In this document: piece by piece, positions 26,828 to 35,186 of the stretch
Layout of the letters: every line of letters begins with the position of its first letter
Numbering within the stretch: position 1 is the first letter of the stretch
Source: Actinomycetota bacterium
GTDB taxonomy: Bacteria; Actinomycetota; Actinomycetes; Actinomycetales; Microbacteriaceae
NCBI GenBank assembly: GCA_009703455.1
Contig: WLGB01000002.1
Coordinates: 1-58,398, forward strand
DNA: 58,398 nucleotides
Direction: 5' to 3'
Position numbers and translations under genes: made by a program
Notes under the pieces: generated by a model
Seen by the model: the letters and a program-made list of their open reading frames with translations, nothing else
The model's database searches: none
What the model was told of the DNA's origin: nothing

Positions 26828-27270
26828 TGAGCGTTCTTTCCGACTCCTTCGGGATCGCCTCAATAGCTATAACAGAATCAGTTGCGGACCGCACAAACGC
26901 AATTTCACTAGCCGGGGAACTACTTGTTGCAAGTGGCAAGGTCACCCCTGAATACATCGACTCAATGCTTGAGGCAGTTGAAAAGTTTGGCCCATACATT
27001 GTGATTGCACCAGGGATTGCCCTAGCTCATGGGAAACCAGGAGACTCGGTGATCAAAACCGGTCTTAGTTTGTTAGTAATTCAGCAGGCCATCGAGTTTC
27101 AACACTTGCAAAATGACCCCGTACAACTGGTGTTTGGCCTTGCCGCTACTGATCACGAGTCCCACATATCCGTCATGGCAGAGCTTGCAGAGTTTCTAAG
27201 TGACCCAGACAAAGTAAAGTCCCTGTTAACTTGTTCCGAATCAGAGCAAATCCGTGACCTGCTGCGCTGA
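26827..27270 (+). CDS. PTS EIIA component (fructose/mannitol/ascorbate type)
   Basis: The 147-residue protein is a PTS_EIIA_2 domain with phosphorylatable H68 in APGIALAHGKP. It would accept phosphate from HPr and pass it to the EIIB protein encoded next. The ATG overlaps the add stop by one base (TAATG), tying it to nucleoside catabolism. No EIIC permease, EI or HPr gene is in the window, so it may serve a distant permease or a purely regulatory relay. Confidence 0.88.
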   Translation: MSVLSDSFGIASIAITESVADRTNAISLAGELLVASGKVTPEYIDSMLEAVEKFGPYIVIAPGIALAHGKPGDSVIKTGLSLLVIQQAIEFQHLQNDPVQLVFGLAATDHESHISVMAELAEFLSDPDKVKSLLTCSESEQIRDLLR

Positions 27271-27290
27271 GTTATTGACACAATAGAAAA

Positions 27291-27563
27291 ATGAAGATTA
27301 TTGCCGTTTGTGGGATGGGCATCGGCACCTCCGTGCTTTTGAAGCTAAACGCCGAAAAAGTGCTACGCATGCTCGACATCGAGGCAACTGTTGAAGCGGC
27401 CGATATGGCAACCGCTCGAGCTGCATCTTTCGACGCCCAGATTGTTCTGACCACACCGGAGCTTGTGGAGTCGCTCAAGGGTATAAACGCCGAAATCATC
27501 GCTATTGATCACTTTTTTGACCTTGAGGAGCTAAACAGCAAGCTTTCGAAAGCTTTGCTCTGA
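27291..27563 (+). CDS. PTS EIIB component (lactose/ascorbate type)
   Basis: The 90-residue protein has the phosphocysteine loop CGMGIGTS with C7 near the N-terminus, as in UlaB-like EIIB, and an alternating beta-alpha pattern. It begins 20 bases after the EIIA gene. In ascorbate-type systems IIA, IIB and IIC are separate polypeptides; here the permease is absent. Confidence 0.88.
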   Translation: MKIIAVCGMGIGTSVLLKLNAEKVLRMLDIEATVEAADMATARAASFDAQIVLTTPELVESLKGINAEIIAIDHFFDLEELNSKLSKALL

Positions 27564-27568
27564 AGCTA

Positions 27569-27574
27569 TAAACT
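27569..27574 (+). promoter_or_regulatory. Leaderless-type -10 box for the flavin split-barrel gene
   Basis: TAAACT, 6 bases before the ATG at 27581, with no ribosome site in between. Confidence 0.45.
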
Positions 27575-27580
27575 CTAGCC

Positions 27581-28240
27581 ATGTCCTTACCAAATCCAGG
27601 TCAAACAGATAGAACCACAATCAACCGTCTTAAAAAGCGCTCGGTCGAAGACCGAGACCAGATGTATGACATCTTGGACTCCACAATTCTTTGTCACATT
27701 GGTTACGTGGAAGATGGTCAGCCTTTCGTTCTTCCATATGGCTTTGTTCGAGACGGTGACCGCATATTGCTGCACGGCTCCTCTGGCGCAAGATTCATGA
27801 GAGAGCTTGCCAAGGGAATTCCAACTTGTGTGACTGTCACCAAACTAGACGGAGTTGTGGTTGCCAGAACTACCTATGACTCAAGCATGAACTACCGCTC
27901 GGTGGTAATACTTGGCAAGGCCGAGGAGATCACCGGTCCAGAAAAAAATGGCCTGCTCGAAAAGCTAAGCGACGGACTCATTCCTGGAAGAGTTGGTGAA
28001 GTGCGAGCGTCAACTAATAAAGAACTTGCATCCACCACGTTATTGTCCCTGTCACTGGCAGAAGCATCCGTGAAGGTTCGAACCGGTATGCCAGAAGATG
28101 GTGAAGGCCCCGGCACCGGCGTATGGGCAGGGGTGATTCCAATTCGAGTTGTAGCTGACCAAGCCCTTGCAGATGAAGAATCCCAGTCGCTGCCTGTGCC
28201 CGAAAGCGTAAAAGCTTTTATCAAAAACCCGAAGGCCTAA
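27581..28240 (+). CDS. Pyridoxamine 5'-phosphate oxidase-like flavin split-barrel protein
   Basis: The 219-residue protein resembles the NimA/PPOX-related family: CHIGYVEDGQPFVLPYGFVRDG followed by LLHGSSGARFMREL is its usual N-terminal half, and NYRSVVILGKAEEI the middle. Such proteins bind FMN or F420 and reduce small molecules; the substrate is unknown. The gene overlaps the convergent phosphomutase gene by 4 bases at the 3' end. Confidence 0.85.
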   Translation: MSLPNPGQTDRTTINRLKKRSVEDRDQMYDILDSTILCHIGYVEDGQPFVLPYGFVRDGDRILLHGSSGARFMRELAKGIPTCVTVTKLDGVVVARTTYDSSMNYRSVVILGKAEEITGPEKNGLLEKLSDGLIPGRVGEVRASTNKELASTTLLSLSLAEASVKVRTGMPEDGEGPGTGVWAGVIPIRVVADQALADEESQSLPVPESVKAFIKNPKA

Positions 28241-29865
28241 TCGAGCACTTTCTGCATTGCTGTTTTAAGCTCTGTTAGAAGCGCCTGCGACTGCTCACGG
28301 GTATCTGCAACTGCCTGAAGATAGCACTTGAGCTTGGGCTCGGTTCCCGAAGGCCGGACGATTACTCGTCTGCCATCTACTAGATCTAGTTGGATGGCAT
28401 CGCTTGCGGGATACGCTCCCCATCCAGCTAAATAGTCTGTGAATTTGACCGACACCCCAGCCAGTTCGCTAACTGGCTCCGCACGCAGTCTGGTCATCAA
28501 GTTTTCAATAATTGATAGGTCACTAACTCGGAAAGAGATCTGACTGGTTGCAAAATAACCGTCTCGTTGATTGAGCTTTTCAAGCTGATCACCAATTGTG
28601 TAGCCTTGGGCGGCTAGGGTGGTGGCGATGTCAGCAACCACTATCGCTGCCGAGAGACCGTCTTTGTCTCGTACCCGTTTTGGGTCCACACAGTAGCCCA
28701 AGGCTTCTTCGTAACCGAAAATCAAGTTCGGAACTCTTCCGATCCATTTGAATCCAGTAAGAGTTTGAGTAAAGGCAAGACCGTAATGTTTTGCAACTTG
28801 ACCAATTGCGGAGCTGGAAACTATTGAGCATGCCAATACCCCAGAAACTCCCTCTCTTTTGGCGCGACCGGCTAGCTCCTCTGCCAGCAACAGCCCCAGC
28901 TCATCTCCGCTTAGCTGAACGAAGGTTCCGGAAGAATCCTTATAGGCAACGCATAATCGGTCTGCGTCTGGGTCATTGACAATCACAAGATCCGCATCTG
29001 CCGATTTTGCAGTTTCCATGGATTTATCCATGGCTCCTGGTTCCTCGGGGTTTGGAAATGAAACTGTGGGGAATGTACCGTCGGGTGTTTGTTGAGATTC
29101 AACTTGAATCAGTGGATTCATTCCTGATATCTCAAATATTTTCTCAATGAATTGAGATCCAACGCCGTGCATTGCCGAGTAGACAATCTTTACATTTTTT
29201 CGCTCGGAGTGTCTATTCAGAAGCCCGCTAACTCCCTGAAGGTAATCAACCGAAATGCTTGCGGGCACACTTTCGTAGTGGCTAGATCGCACCAGATCAG
29301 CAACTGATTCATGTTCGGCAAACTGCAGAATTTCAGAGGCAATCATGGAATCTGAGGGGGGAATAATTTGGGATCCGGTGTCGTCGAAAACTTTGTAGCC
29401 ATTGTCCGCTGGCGGGTTGTGAGAGGCCGTGACCATGATTCCAGCTGAGCATCCGAGTTCACGAACAGCAAAAGCCACCATTGGCGTAGCCACGAGCGAG
29501 TCGTAAAGGTAGGCCCTAACCCCTAATCCCTTTAGAATCTCCGCCGAGTCTTTGGCAAAGATGTCTGAGTTTTTTCTGGCATCGAAGCCAATCACACAGC
29601 TTGGGTCATCAAAGTTTGCTTTTAGATATCGAGCAATCCCAACAGCTGCTTGGGCAACCAGCACCCGATTCATTCGATTAGGCCCAGCTCCAAGCTCGCC
29701 CCTAAGTCCTGCGGTTCCAAAACCTAGGCGAGAATTAAATCGATCGACGAGTTCAGGCTCGTTCCCTGATGCAATTAACTTATCTAGCTCAGCTCTTGTC
29801 TCGGCATCCGGATCTTGACTTTGCCAGAGCTTGGCTTTCGAAACAAGTTGCTCCAGTGAACTCAT
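28237..29865 (-). CDS. Alpha-D-phosphohexomutase family enzyme, probably phosphopentomutase/phosphoglucomutase
   Basis: The 542-residue protein has all four domains of the phosphoglucomutase/phosphomannomutase family: FGTAGLRG near the N-terminus, catalytic phosphoserine loop TASHNPPADNGYKV, metal loop NDPDADRL, sugar loop GYEEALGY and phosphate loop RPSGTEPKLKCY. This long GTAGLRG type includes PGM2-like enzymes that prefer ribose-1-phosphate. It overlaps punA by 4 bases, and that coupling suggests it moves PNP-made (deoxy)ribose-1-phosphate to the 5-phosphate. Phosphoglucomutase or phosphomannomutase activity remains possible. Confidence 0.88.
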   Translation of the reverse strand: MSSLEQLVSKAKLWQSQDPDAETRAELDKLIASGNEPELVDRFNSRLGFGTAGLRGELGAGPNRMNRVLVAQAAVGIARYLKANFDDPSCVIGFDARKNSDIFAKDSAEILKGLGVRAYLYDSLVATPMVAFAVRELGCSAGIMVTASHNPPADNGYKVFDDTGSQIIPPSDSMIASEILQFAEHESVADLVRSSHYESVPASISVDYLQGVSGLLNRHSERKNVKIVYSAMHGVGSQFIEKIFEISGMNPLIQVESQQTPDGTFPTVSFPNPEEPGAMDKSMETAKSADADLVIVNDPDADRLCVAYKDSSGTFVQLSGDELGLLLAEELAGRAKREGVSGVLACSIVSSSAIGQVAKHYGLAFTQTLTGFKWIGRVPNLIFGYEEALGYCVDPKRVRDKDGLSAAIVVADIATTLAAQGYTIGDQLEKLNQRDGYFATSQISFRVSDLSIIENLMTRLRAEPVSELAGVSVKFTDYLAGWGAYPASDAIQLDLVDGRRVIVRPSGTEPKLKCYLQAVADTREQSQALLTELKTAMQKVLD

Positions 29866-30683
29866 AGCTTTTCGATTATTGACGCCAAAAGCGCGCTTAT
29901 TCTAGGCTCGGCCTCACGTCCGGCCTCCAGTACCTCGGCGTGCGAAAGCGGAGTCTTCTGAACACCAGCTGCCAGGTTTGTCATTAGCGAGAATCCTAAA
30001 ATTTCCATTCCAGCTTCGCGAGCGGCAATTGCTTCAAGAGCCGTTGACATTCCAACTAGGTGACCACCCATGTGCTTGACCATTTGAACTTCAGCTGGTG
30101 TTTCGTAGTGCGGTCCCCGAAACTGTGCGTAGATACCCTCATCGAGTGATCCGTCAACGCTCCTGGCTATTTCACGCAGGCGTTTTGAATACAAATCAGT
30201 TAGGTCAATGAACGTTGCGCCTTCGAGAGGGCTATCGGCTGTTAGGTTAATGTGGTCACTAATCAAAACCGGAGTGCCGGGAGTCCAAGTTTCCTTGATA
30301 CCGCCACAGCCGTTAGTTAAAATCATTATCTTGGCGCCGGTAGCAGCCGCAGTTCTTACACCGTGGACTACTCTTCTCACTCCGTGCCCTTCGTAGTAGT
30401 GCGTTCTGGCTCCAAGCACGAGAGCATGTTTGCCACTTGGAAGCTTTATCGAGCGAATCGATGCCACGTGACCTTCAACTACCGGAGCCGAAAAGCCCAC
30501 GATGTCCTTTGCCGGAACCGTGGCAACCGTCTCACCAATCAGATCAGCGGCTTTTGCCCAACCAGAACCTAAAGTCAGGGCAATGTCATGGCTTGCCACT
30601 CCAGTGGCTTCTCGGATTTGCTCGGCAGCCTGCTTCGCAATTTCAAAGGGATTATTGGCTAGTGTTTCTAGTGGATTAGTCAT
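29862..30683 (-). CDS. punA: Purine nucleoside phosphorylase (trimeric type)
   Basis: The enzyme phosphorolyses (deoxy)inosine and guanosine to base and pentose-1-phosphate. Visible blocks are LGSGW, the phosphate-binding GARTHYYEG, NGCGGI, the RGPHYETPAE purine site and GMSTALEAIAAR. I start at ATG 30683 (273 residues), where MTNPLETL matches the usual N-terminus; an in-frame TTG at 30728 would contain the TAGACT promoter box. It is first of a pair with the mutase. Confidence 0.93.
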   Translation of the reverse strand: MTNPLETLANNPFEIAKQAAEQIREATGVASHDIALTLGSGWAKAADLIGETVATVPAKDIVGFSAPVVEGHVASIRSIKLPSGKHALVLGARTHYYEGHGVRRVVHGVRTAAATGAKIMILTNGCGGIKETWTPGTPVLISDHINLTADSPLEGATFIDLTDLYSKRLREIARSVDGSLDEGIYAQFRGPHYETPAEVQMVKHMGGHLVGMSTALEAIAAREAGMEILGFSLMTNLAAGVQKTPLSHAEVLEAGREAEPRISALLASIIEKL

Positions 30684-30690
30684 GGATTTG

Positions 30691-30696
30691 AGTCTA
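30691..30696 (-). promoter_or_regulatory. Leaderless-type -10 box for punA
   Basis: TAGACT on the minus strand, 7 bases before ATG 30683; a TTGTTT lies 19 bases upstream as a possible weak -35. Confidence 0.45.
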
Positions 30697-30784
30697 GCTC
30701 CAGGCAGGAGCCTCGAAACAAGGGCCAATTACTAGGCAAACGCCGCTATCTCGGCTACCGTGCGGCCTGCCGAAAGGTACCGGT

Positions 30785-32557
30785 CTAATCCTCAAATTCA
30801 ATCAGTACGGTTCCTGAAGCGATGGTCTCGCCAACGGAGACCTTGATGGCTTTGACTAGGCCAGCTCGTGGCGAGGGAATCGACTGCTCCATCTTCATCG
30901 CCTCCAGAACTAGAATCTGATCACCTTCTACGACTTTGTCTCCAACTTTCACGGCAAGTTTTACCACCGTTGACTGCATCGGAGCTTTTATAAAACCAGA
31001 CTGAGCACCTGCCGAAGCATGGTGGCTAGAAACTTTTCTTCGAGGAGCTCTGCCGGCCGTCGGAGAGCCCGTTCCAGTGTGCAGGAACCGCTCAGGGATA
31101 CTGACCTCGATACGCTTACCTTCAACTTCAACGACTATCGAGTTTCTACTGACCGGATCAACTTCCAGCTGGTCAGCTAGGCCACCCCAAGGCTCTAAGT
31201 CGTTGACCCATTCTGTCTCAATCCAACGGGTGTAAACACCGAATTTCCCGTCAGCCGCAACAAAGGCCTGGTCGTCAACAATTTTTCTATGGAAAGGAAT
31301 AACCGTCGGAAGCCCAAGAACTTCCATTTCAGCAAGTGCTCTCCTTGAACGCTCAAGAGCCTCGGTTCGATCTTTACCGGTGACTATTAGCTTGGCAATC
31401 ATCGAGTCAAAATTTCCAGAGATTTCGTCGCCGGATTCAACTCCACTGTCGACTCGAACACCAGGGCCACTGGGTGCTTTAAACACATGGACTGTTCCAG
31501 GCGCTGGCATAAAGTTTCGGCCGGGATCTTCGCCGTTGATTCGGAACTCGAAACTGTGACCGGAAACAACCGGGTCTGGGTAATCAAGCAAGCCCCCCTC
31601 AGCAATACGAAATTGCTCACGGACTAGATCTAGGCCAGTTACTTGCTCAGATACCGGGTGTTCAACCTGAAGCCGGGTGTTGACTTCAAGGAACGAAATA
31701 GTCCCATCTTGGGCAATTAGGAACTCACAAGTTCCGGCTCCCAGGTAGCCAACTTCTTTAAGGATGGCTTTTGAGGCGTCGTAAAGTTTTTGATTTTGCT
31801 CTGCCGATAAAAATGGAGCTGGGGCTTCCTCGACAAGTTTCTGATGCCTTCGTTGCAGCGAGCAGTCTCTGGTGGAAACTACAACTACATTGCCTTTCGA
31901 GTCCGCTAGACACTGAGTTTCAACGTGACGGGGTTTTTCCAAGTACTTCTCGACGAAACATTCTCCTCGACCGAAGGCCGCAATGGCTTCGCGAGTTGCT
32001 GATTCAAATAGCTCTTCAACCTCAGACTCCTGATAGGCAACCTTTATCCCTCGGCCACCACCTCCGTAAGCTGCCTTGATGGCAACGGGTAATCCGTGGC
32101 TTGCCACAAAGTCCAAAACCTCTTTAGCGTTAGCTACCGGATCTAGTGTTCCAGGGGCAAGGGGCGCACCGACTTTTTCCGCAACATGTCGAGCAGAGAC
32201 TTTATCCCCGAGTTTTTCAATGGCCTCTGGAGCAGGCCCAATCCAGATAAGGCCAGCTTGGATAACCGCTCTAGCAAATTCGGCATTTTCTGCGAGGAAG
32301 CCGTAGCCGGGATGAACTGAATCGCAATTGCTTCTTCTGGCAATGGACAAAAGTTTTTCGATAACCAGGTAGGTCTCGGCTGAAGTAACGCCGTTTAGGG
32401 CATAAGCCTCATCGGCTACTTTGACATGAAGGCTGTCGCGATCTTGATCGGCGTACACCGCTACCGAAAGTCGGCCACTGTCTTTAGCTGCCCGAGCGAT
32501 ACGAACGGCGATCTCACCACGGTTAGCGATGAGGACTTTGCGAATGAGTCCTGCCAT
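30785..32557 (-). CDS. Acyl-CoA carboxylase alpha chain: biotin carboxylase fused to biotin carrier
   Basis: The 590-residue protein starts [19 protein letters not shown], the biotin-carboxylase opening, with the ATP-grasp loop [14 protein letters not shown] and catalytic [12 protein letters not shown]. The biotinyl domain at the C-terminus has EAMKME with the biotinyl lysine near residue 555. It makes carboxybiotin for the carboxyltransferase encoded at 39420-41015, yielding malonyl- or methylmalonyl-CoA. Start 32557 fits the family; an in-frame start at 32593 only adds an unlikely 12-residue leader. Confidence 0.94.
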   Translation of the reverse strand: MAGLIRKVLIANRGEIAVRIARAAKDSGRLSVAVYADQDRDSLHVKVADEAYALNGVTSAETYLVIEKLLSIARRSNCDSVHPGYGFLAENAEFARAVIQAGLIWIGPAPEAIEKLGDKVSARHVAEKVGAPLAPGTLDPVANAKEVLDFVASHGLPVAIKAAYGGGGRGIKVAYQESEVEELFESATREAIAAFGRGECFVEKYLEKPRHVETQCLADSKGNVVVVSTRDCSLQRRHQKLVEEAPAPFLSAEQNQKLYDASKAILKEVGYLGAGTCEFLIAQDGTISFLEVNTRLQVEHPVSEQVTGLDLVREQFRIAEGGLLDYPDPVVSGHSFEFRINGEDPGRNFMPAPGTVHVFKAPSGPGVRVDSGVESGDEISGNFDSMIAKLIVTGKDRTEALERSRRALAEMEVLGLPTVIPFHRKIVDDQAFVAADGKFGVYTRWIETEWVNDLEPWGGLADQLEVDPVSRNSIVVEVEGKRIEVSIPERFLHTGTGSPTAGRAPRRKVSSHHASAGAQSGFIKAPMQSTVVKLAVKVGDKVVEGDQILVLEAMKMEQSIPSPRAGLVKAIKVSVGETIASGTVLIEFED

Positions 32558-32565
32558 AAGACAAA

Positions 32566-32571
32566 AGCCTA
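32566..32571 (-). promoter_or_regulatory. Leaderless-type -10 box for the carboxylase alpha gene
   Basis: TAGGCT on the minus strand, 8 bases before ATG 32557, giving at most a few bases of leader and no ribosome site. Confidence 0.4.
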
Positions 32572-32632
32572 TTGGCATAAAAGACCCCGCCATTGGCGGT
32601 TAGCTACAAAAATGTGCCGGTTTTAGCTGTGA

Positions 32633-33259
32633 TTAGCGCCAAAAACTGGGGTAGTGGACCCCAAACCCACTAGCTAGCTGGCGAAGGACTTTTAGTGAAA
32701 GCCCGACCACAGTGTGAGAATCGCCCTCAATTCGGTCAATAAAGGCACCGCCCAGGCCATCAATTGTGAAAGCACCTGCAACTTTAAGCGGTTCACCAGT
32801 TGCCACATAGTCCTCTATTTCTTGCTCAGAGAGAGTCGAGAAATAGACTTTGGTGGAACTGACCATCAGAGATCCGACTGGATTAGCTGGATCACGGTTA
32901 TCAATTAGGTAGTGGCCGCTGTGCAGGACACCACTATTTCCGCTGAGTTGGCGCCATCTATTGATTGCAACCTCAGGCTCGTGAGGTTTGCCAAGGATCT
33001 CACCTCGAAATTCCAAGGCCGAGTCTCCTCCCAAGATTAGAGCTCCGTTAGTTGAAATATTTGAGAGCACTGACTCAGCCTTGGCCTTGGCTAAAAGACC
33101 AACCAGTTGTTCGGCGCCAAGATCAGGATTATCAATTTTGGCAGCAGCGGCAAGGGCTGGCTCATCAGCTTCCGGCAGCACAACCTCAGGTTTGATACCG
33201 GAAGAGCGCAAAAGTGCCAGTCTTGCTGGTGAGGACGAGGCCAGTACTAATCGGGTCAC
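32633..33259 (-). CDS. maf: Maf-like nucleoside triphosphate pyrophosphatase
   Basis: Maf proteins hydrolyse non-canonical or modified NTPs and are often encoded next to acyl-CoA carboxylase genes in actinobacteria. The 208 residues begin LVLASSSPARLALLRSSGI, the family signature, with GGDS and the EIEDYVATGEPLKVAGAF motif. The start is GTG at 33259, six bases after a TAGTCT box, with no ribosome site. The start codon lies inside an inverted repeat shared with the divergent RNA methyltransferase gene. Confidence 0.93.
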   Translation of the reverse strand: MTRLVLASSSPARLALLRSSGIKPEVVLPEADEPALAAAAKIDNPDLGAEQLVGLLAKAKAESVLSNISTNGALILGGDSALEFRGEILGKPHEPEVAINRWRQLSGNSGVLHSGHYLIDNRDPANPVGSLMVSSTKVYFSTLSEQEIEDYVATGEPLKVAGAFTIDGLGGAFIDRIEGDSHTVVGLSLKVLRQLASGFGVHYPSFWR

Positions 33260-33302
33260 CTGACAAGACTACTTTGCAGCTGTGAAACACTTGTCAGATG
33301 AC
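33255..33302. promoter_or_regulatory. Divergent start region with a long inverted repeat (maf / RNA methyltransferase)
   Basis: Arms 33255-33267 and 33290-33302 are reverse complements at 12 of 13 positions (core CCTGACAAG / CTTGTCAGA), separated by 22 bases. Each arm contains one gene's start codon: GTG of maf on the minus strand and ATG of the methyltransferase on the plus. The maf -10 box TAGTCT is at 33266-33271; the other gene has only AACACT at 33286-33291. The arms could bind one regulator or pair in neither mRNA, since each transcript starts inside its own arm. Confidence 0.45.
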
Positions 33303-34506
33303 AAAAACTGAAAACTGGCTAGATACCGAGATTGAACTAGACATCGAGAAGGTGGCCCACGGGGGCATCTTCGTAGCCAGGCACCAGGGTCGCGTGGTTT
33401 TTGTCTCTCACACCGCTCCCGGGGAAAAAGTTCGGGCTCGGGTTTTTGAAGACAAGGGCGGCTCTTTCTGTCGAGCTGAAACGGTCGAAGTGCTTGATCC
33501 ATCCGGCTCCAGAGTTGCACACATCTGGAAAGAAGCCGACCGACTCGGAGCCGGAGGTGCAGAATTTGGTCACCTAAAGCTTGAATACCAGCGAAAACTA
33601 AAAACTGAAGTTCTAGCCGAATCGCTTTCGCGCATGGGCGGTATCGAACGAGAGGTATTGGTGATGCCGGTCCCGGGGGATGAAATAACCAATGGTCTTT
33701 CCTACCGAACTCGAATTCAACTTCATGTTTCCCCAGAAGGAGTTGCTGGGCCATACAAAGAACGAACCCATGAGGTTGTTCCAGTAAAGTCTCTTCCATT
33801 GGCCGTTGCCGAAATTAACGAGCTCGGTGTCCACCTGAAGAACTGGCAAGACGTAAAGCGAATTGAAATTTCCACCGCTTCAACTGGTGGAGTCCAATGG
33901 TTCATCGACAAAAAAGTAAAGGGAGACAAAAAGCTAGTTGAGCGTGCCCTAGGGCGTTCCTTCAGAATTTCAAGTGGCGGATTCTGGCAGGTGCACCGCG
34001 GAGCAGCTGAACTGCTCGCCCAAGAGGTACTTCAAATGTCTGAAGGACTCGACCCACTTGCTAACAACCTAGACCTTTACGGGGGAGTGGGATTGTTCTC
34101 CGGAGCGCTCGCAACAAAATATGGCAAGGCTCTGAATATCACAACTGTTGAGTCATCCAAAGTTGCAACTGCCGATGCCGGAGCAAACCTAGTTGACTTA
34201 GCCAAGCACAAAGCTGTCGCGGCTCCGGTGGAAGGTTTCCTAAAAGCCCAAATCAAGCAGGGTCTAGAGCTTGGAGGGGCAACTGTGGTGCTGGATCCAC
34301 CGCGAGCCGGTGCCGGAAAAGCTGTGGTTGATCAGCTGCTATTTCTTCGACCGGCCAAGATAATCTACGTTGCCTGTGATCCAGTTTCTTTGGCCAGGGA
34401 CCTGAAAACATTGATTTCCGGAGGTTATCGACTGGAGGAGATAAAGGCCTTTGATCTGTTTCCCCACACCCATCACTTCGAAAGCATTGCTAGTTTGGTC
34501 TTGTAA
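33298..34506 (+). CDS. TrmA/RumA-family RNA (uracil-5) methyltransferase
   Basis: The 402-residue protein has an N-terminal TRAM domain (about 8-65), a linker and a class I SAM methyltransferase. Motifs are DLYGGVGLFSG (SAM), LDPPRAGAG, catalytic cysteine in YVACDPVSLARDL and HTHHFESIASL at the end. The Fe-S cysteines found in E. coli RumA are missing: the central region reads GAGGAEFGHL, common in actinobacterial members. It probably makes m5U in rRNA or tRNA; the exact target is not readable. Confidence 0.88.
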   Translation: MTKTENWLDTEIELDIEKVAHGGIFVARHQGRVVFVSHTAPGEKVRARVFEDKGGSFCRAETVEVLDPSGSRVAHIWKEADRLGAGGAEFGHLKLEYQRKLKTEVLAESLSRMGGIEREVLVMPVPGDEITNGLSYRTRIQLHVSPEGVAGPYKERTHEVVPVKSLPLAVAEINELGVHLKNWQDVKRIEISTASTGGVQWFIDKKVKGDKKLVERALGRSFRISSGGFWQVHRGAAELLAQEVLQMSEGLDPLANNLDLYGGVGLFSGALATKYGKALNITTVESSKVATADAGANLVDLAKHKAVAAPVEGFLKAQIKQGLELGGATVVLDPPRAGAGKAVVDQLLFLRPAKIIYVACDPVSLARDLKTLISGGYRLEEIKAFDLFPHTHHFESIASLVL

Positions 34507-35186
34507 TGGAGCAGGAAATCGACATCGCAAAGCTCGCCGAACTCGGCGAGCTGAAAGTTGCGATTGTCGACGACCATGAGGCAATTCGAATCGCACTAGC
34601 TAGCAGCTGCGAACTAAACCAGCTTGCGCTTATAGCATCGGCCGATACGGTCGACGGTGCCTTCACGCAAATTGGTGATCAGCAGCCAGATGTTGCAGTA
34701 CTAGATCTCTCCCTGGCAGATGGATCAAGTGTCGAAGAAAATGTTCAGAAATTTGTAGGCCGCGACATACCGGTTTTGATTTTCAGCATCGCCGACAAGT
34801 CGCACCTGGTTCGTCTAGCTCTCAAAGCAGGTGCCACAGCGCTGGTCCCCAAATCTCACAGCATGGCCGAACTAATCGATGCAATTCGAATGGTAGCGGC
34901 GGGGGTTCTAGTAAACAACTTGCAAACCACAGCTGTTATCGATGCAGATTCTGAATTCAAAAAGGCAAAGCTTTCTCCCCGCGAACAGGAAGTGCTTTCG
35001 CTATACGCCTCTGGGCTTGCGCTGAAGCAAGTGGCCTACGAACTTAAGATCACAGTCCACACCGCTAAGGAGCACATCGACCGAGTTCGCAACAAGTTTG
35101 CAACTATTGGGCGACCGGCAGTGAACAAAACAGAGTTGTTAATGAGAGCAATCGAAGATGGGCTAATCGACGAAGGGTCTTTCTAG
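34506..35186 (+). CDS. NarL/LuxR-type response regulator
   Basis: The 226 residues hold a receiver domain with the acidic pair VDDH (21-24), phospho-acceptor D67 in VAVLDLSLADG and lysine in VPKSHS, then a C-terminal LuxR helix-turn-helix beginning LSPREQEVLSLYASG. It should bind DNA when phosphorylated by the kinase encoded next. The ATG overlaps the methyltransferase stop by one base (TAATG), which links a signalling cassette to an RNA-modifying gene. Confidence 0.93.
   Translation: MEQEIDIAKLAELGELKVAIVDDHEAIRIALASSCELNQLALIASADTVDGAFTQIGDQQPDVAVLDLSLADGSSVEENVQKFVGRDIPVLIFSIADKSHLVRLALKAGATALVPKSHSMAELIDAIRMVAAGVLVNNLQTTAVIDADSEFKKAKLSPREQEVLSLYASGLALKQVAYELKITVHTAKEHIDRVRNKFATIGRPAVNKTELLMRAIEDGLIDEGSF

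Noticed and set aside
27274-27290. TTGACA at about 27274-27280 as a promoter for the EIIB gene
   Set aside because: No -10 box at correct spacing; the gene starts about 11 bases later, so the match is probably chance.
33269-33799. 176-codon open frame opposite the RNA methyltransferase
   Set aside because: Shadow frame with no recognisable domain; the plus frame has clear TRAM and SAM motifs.
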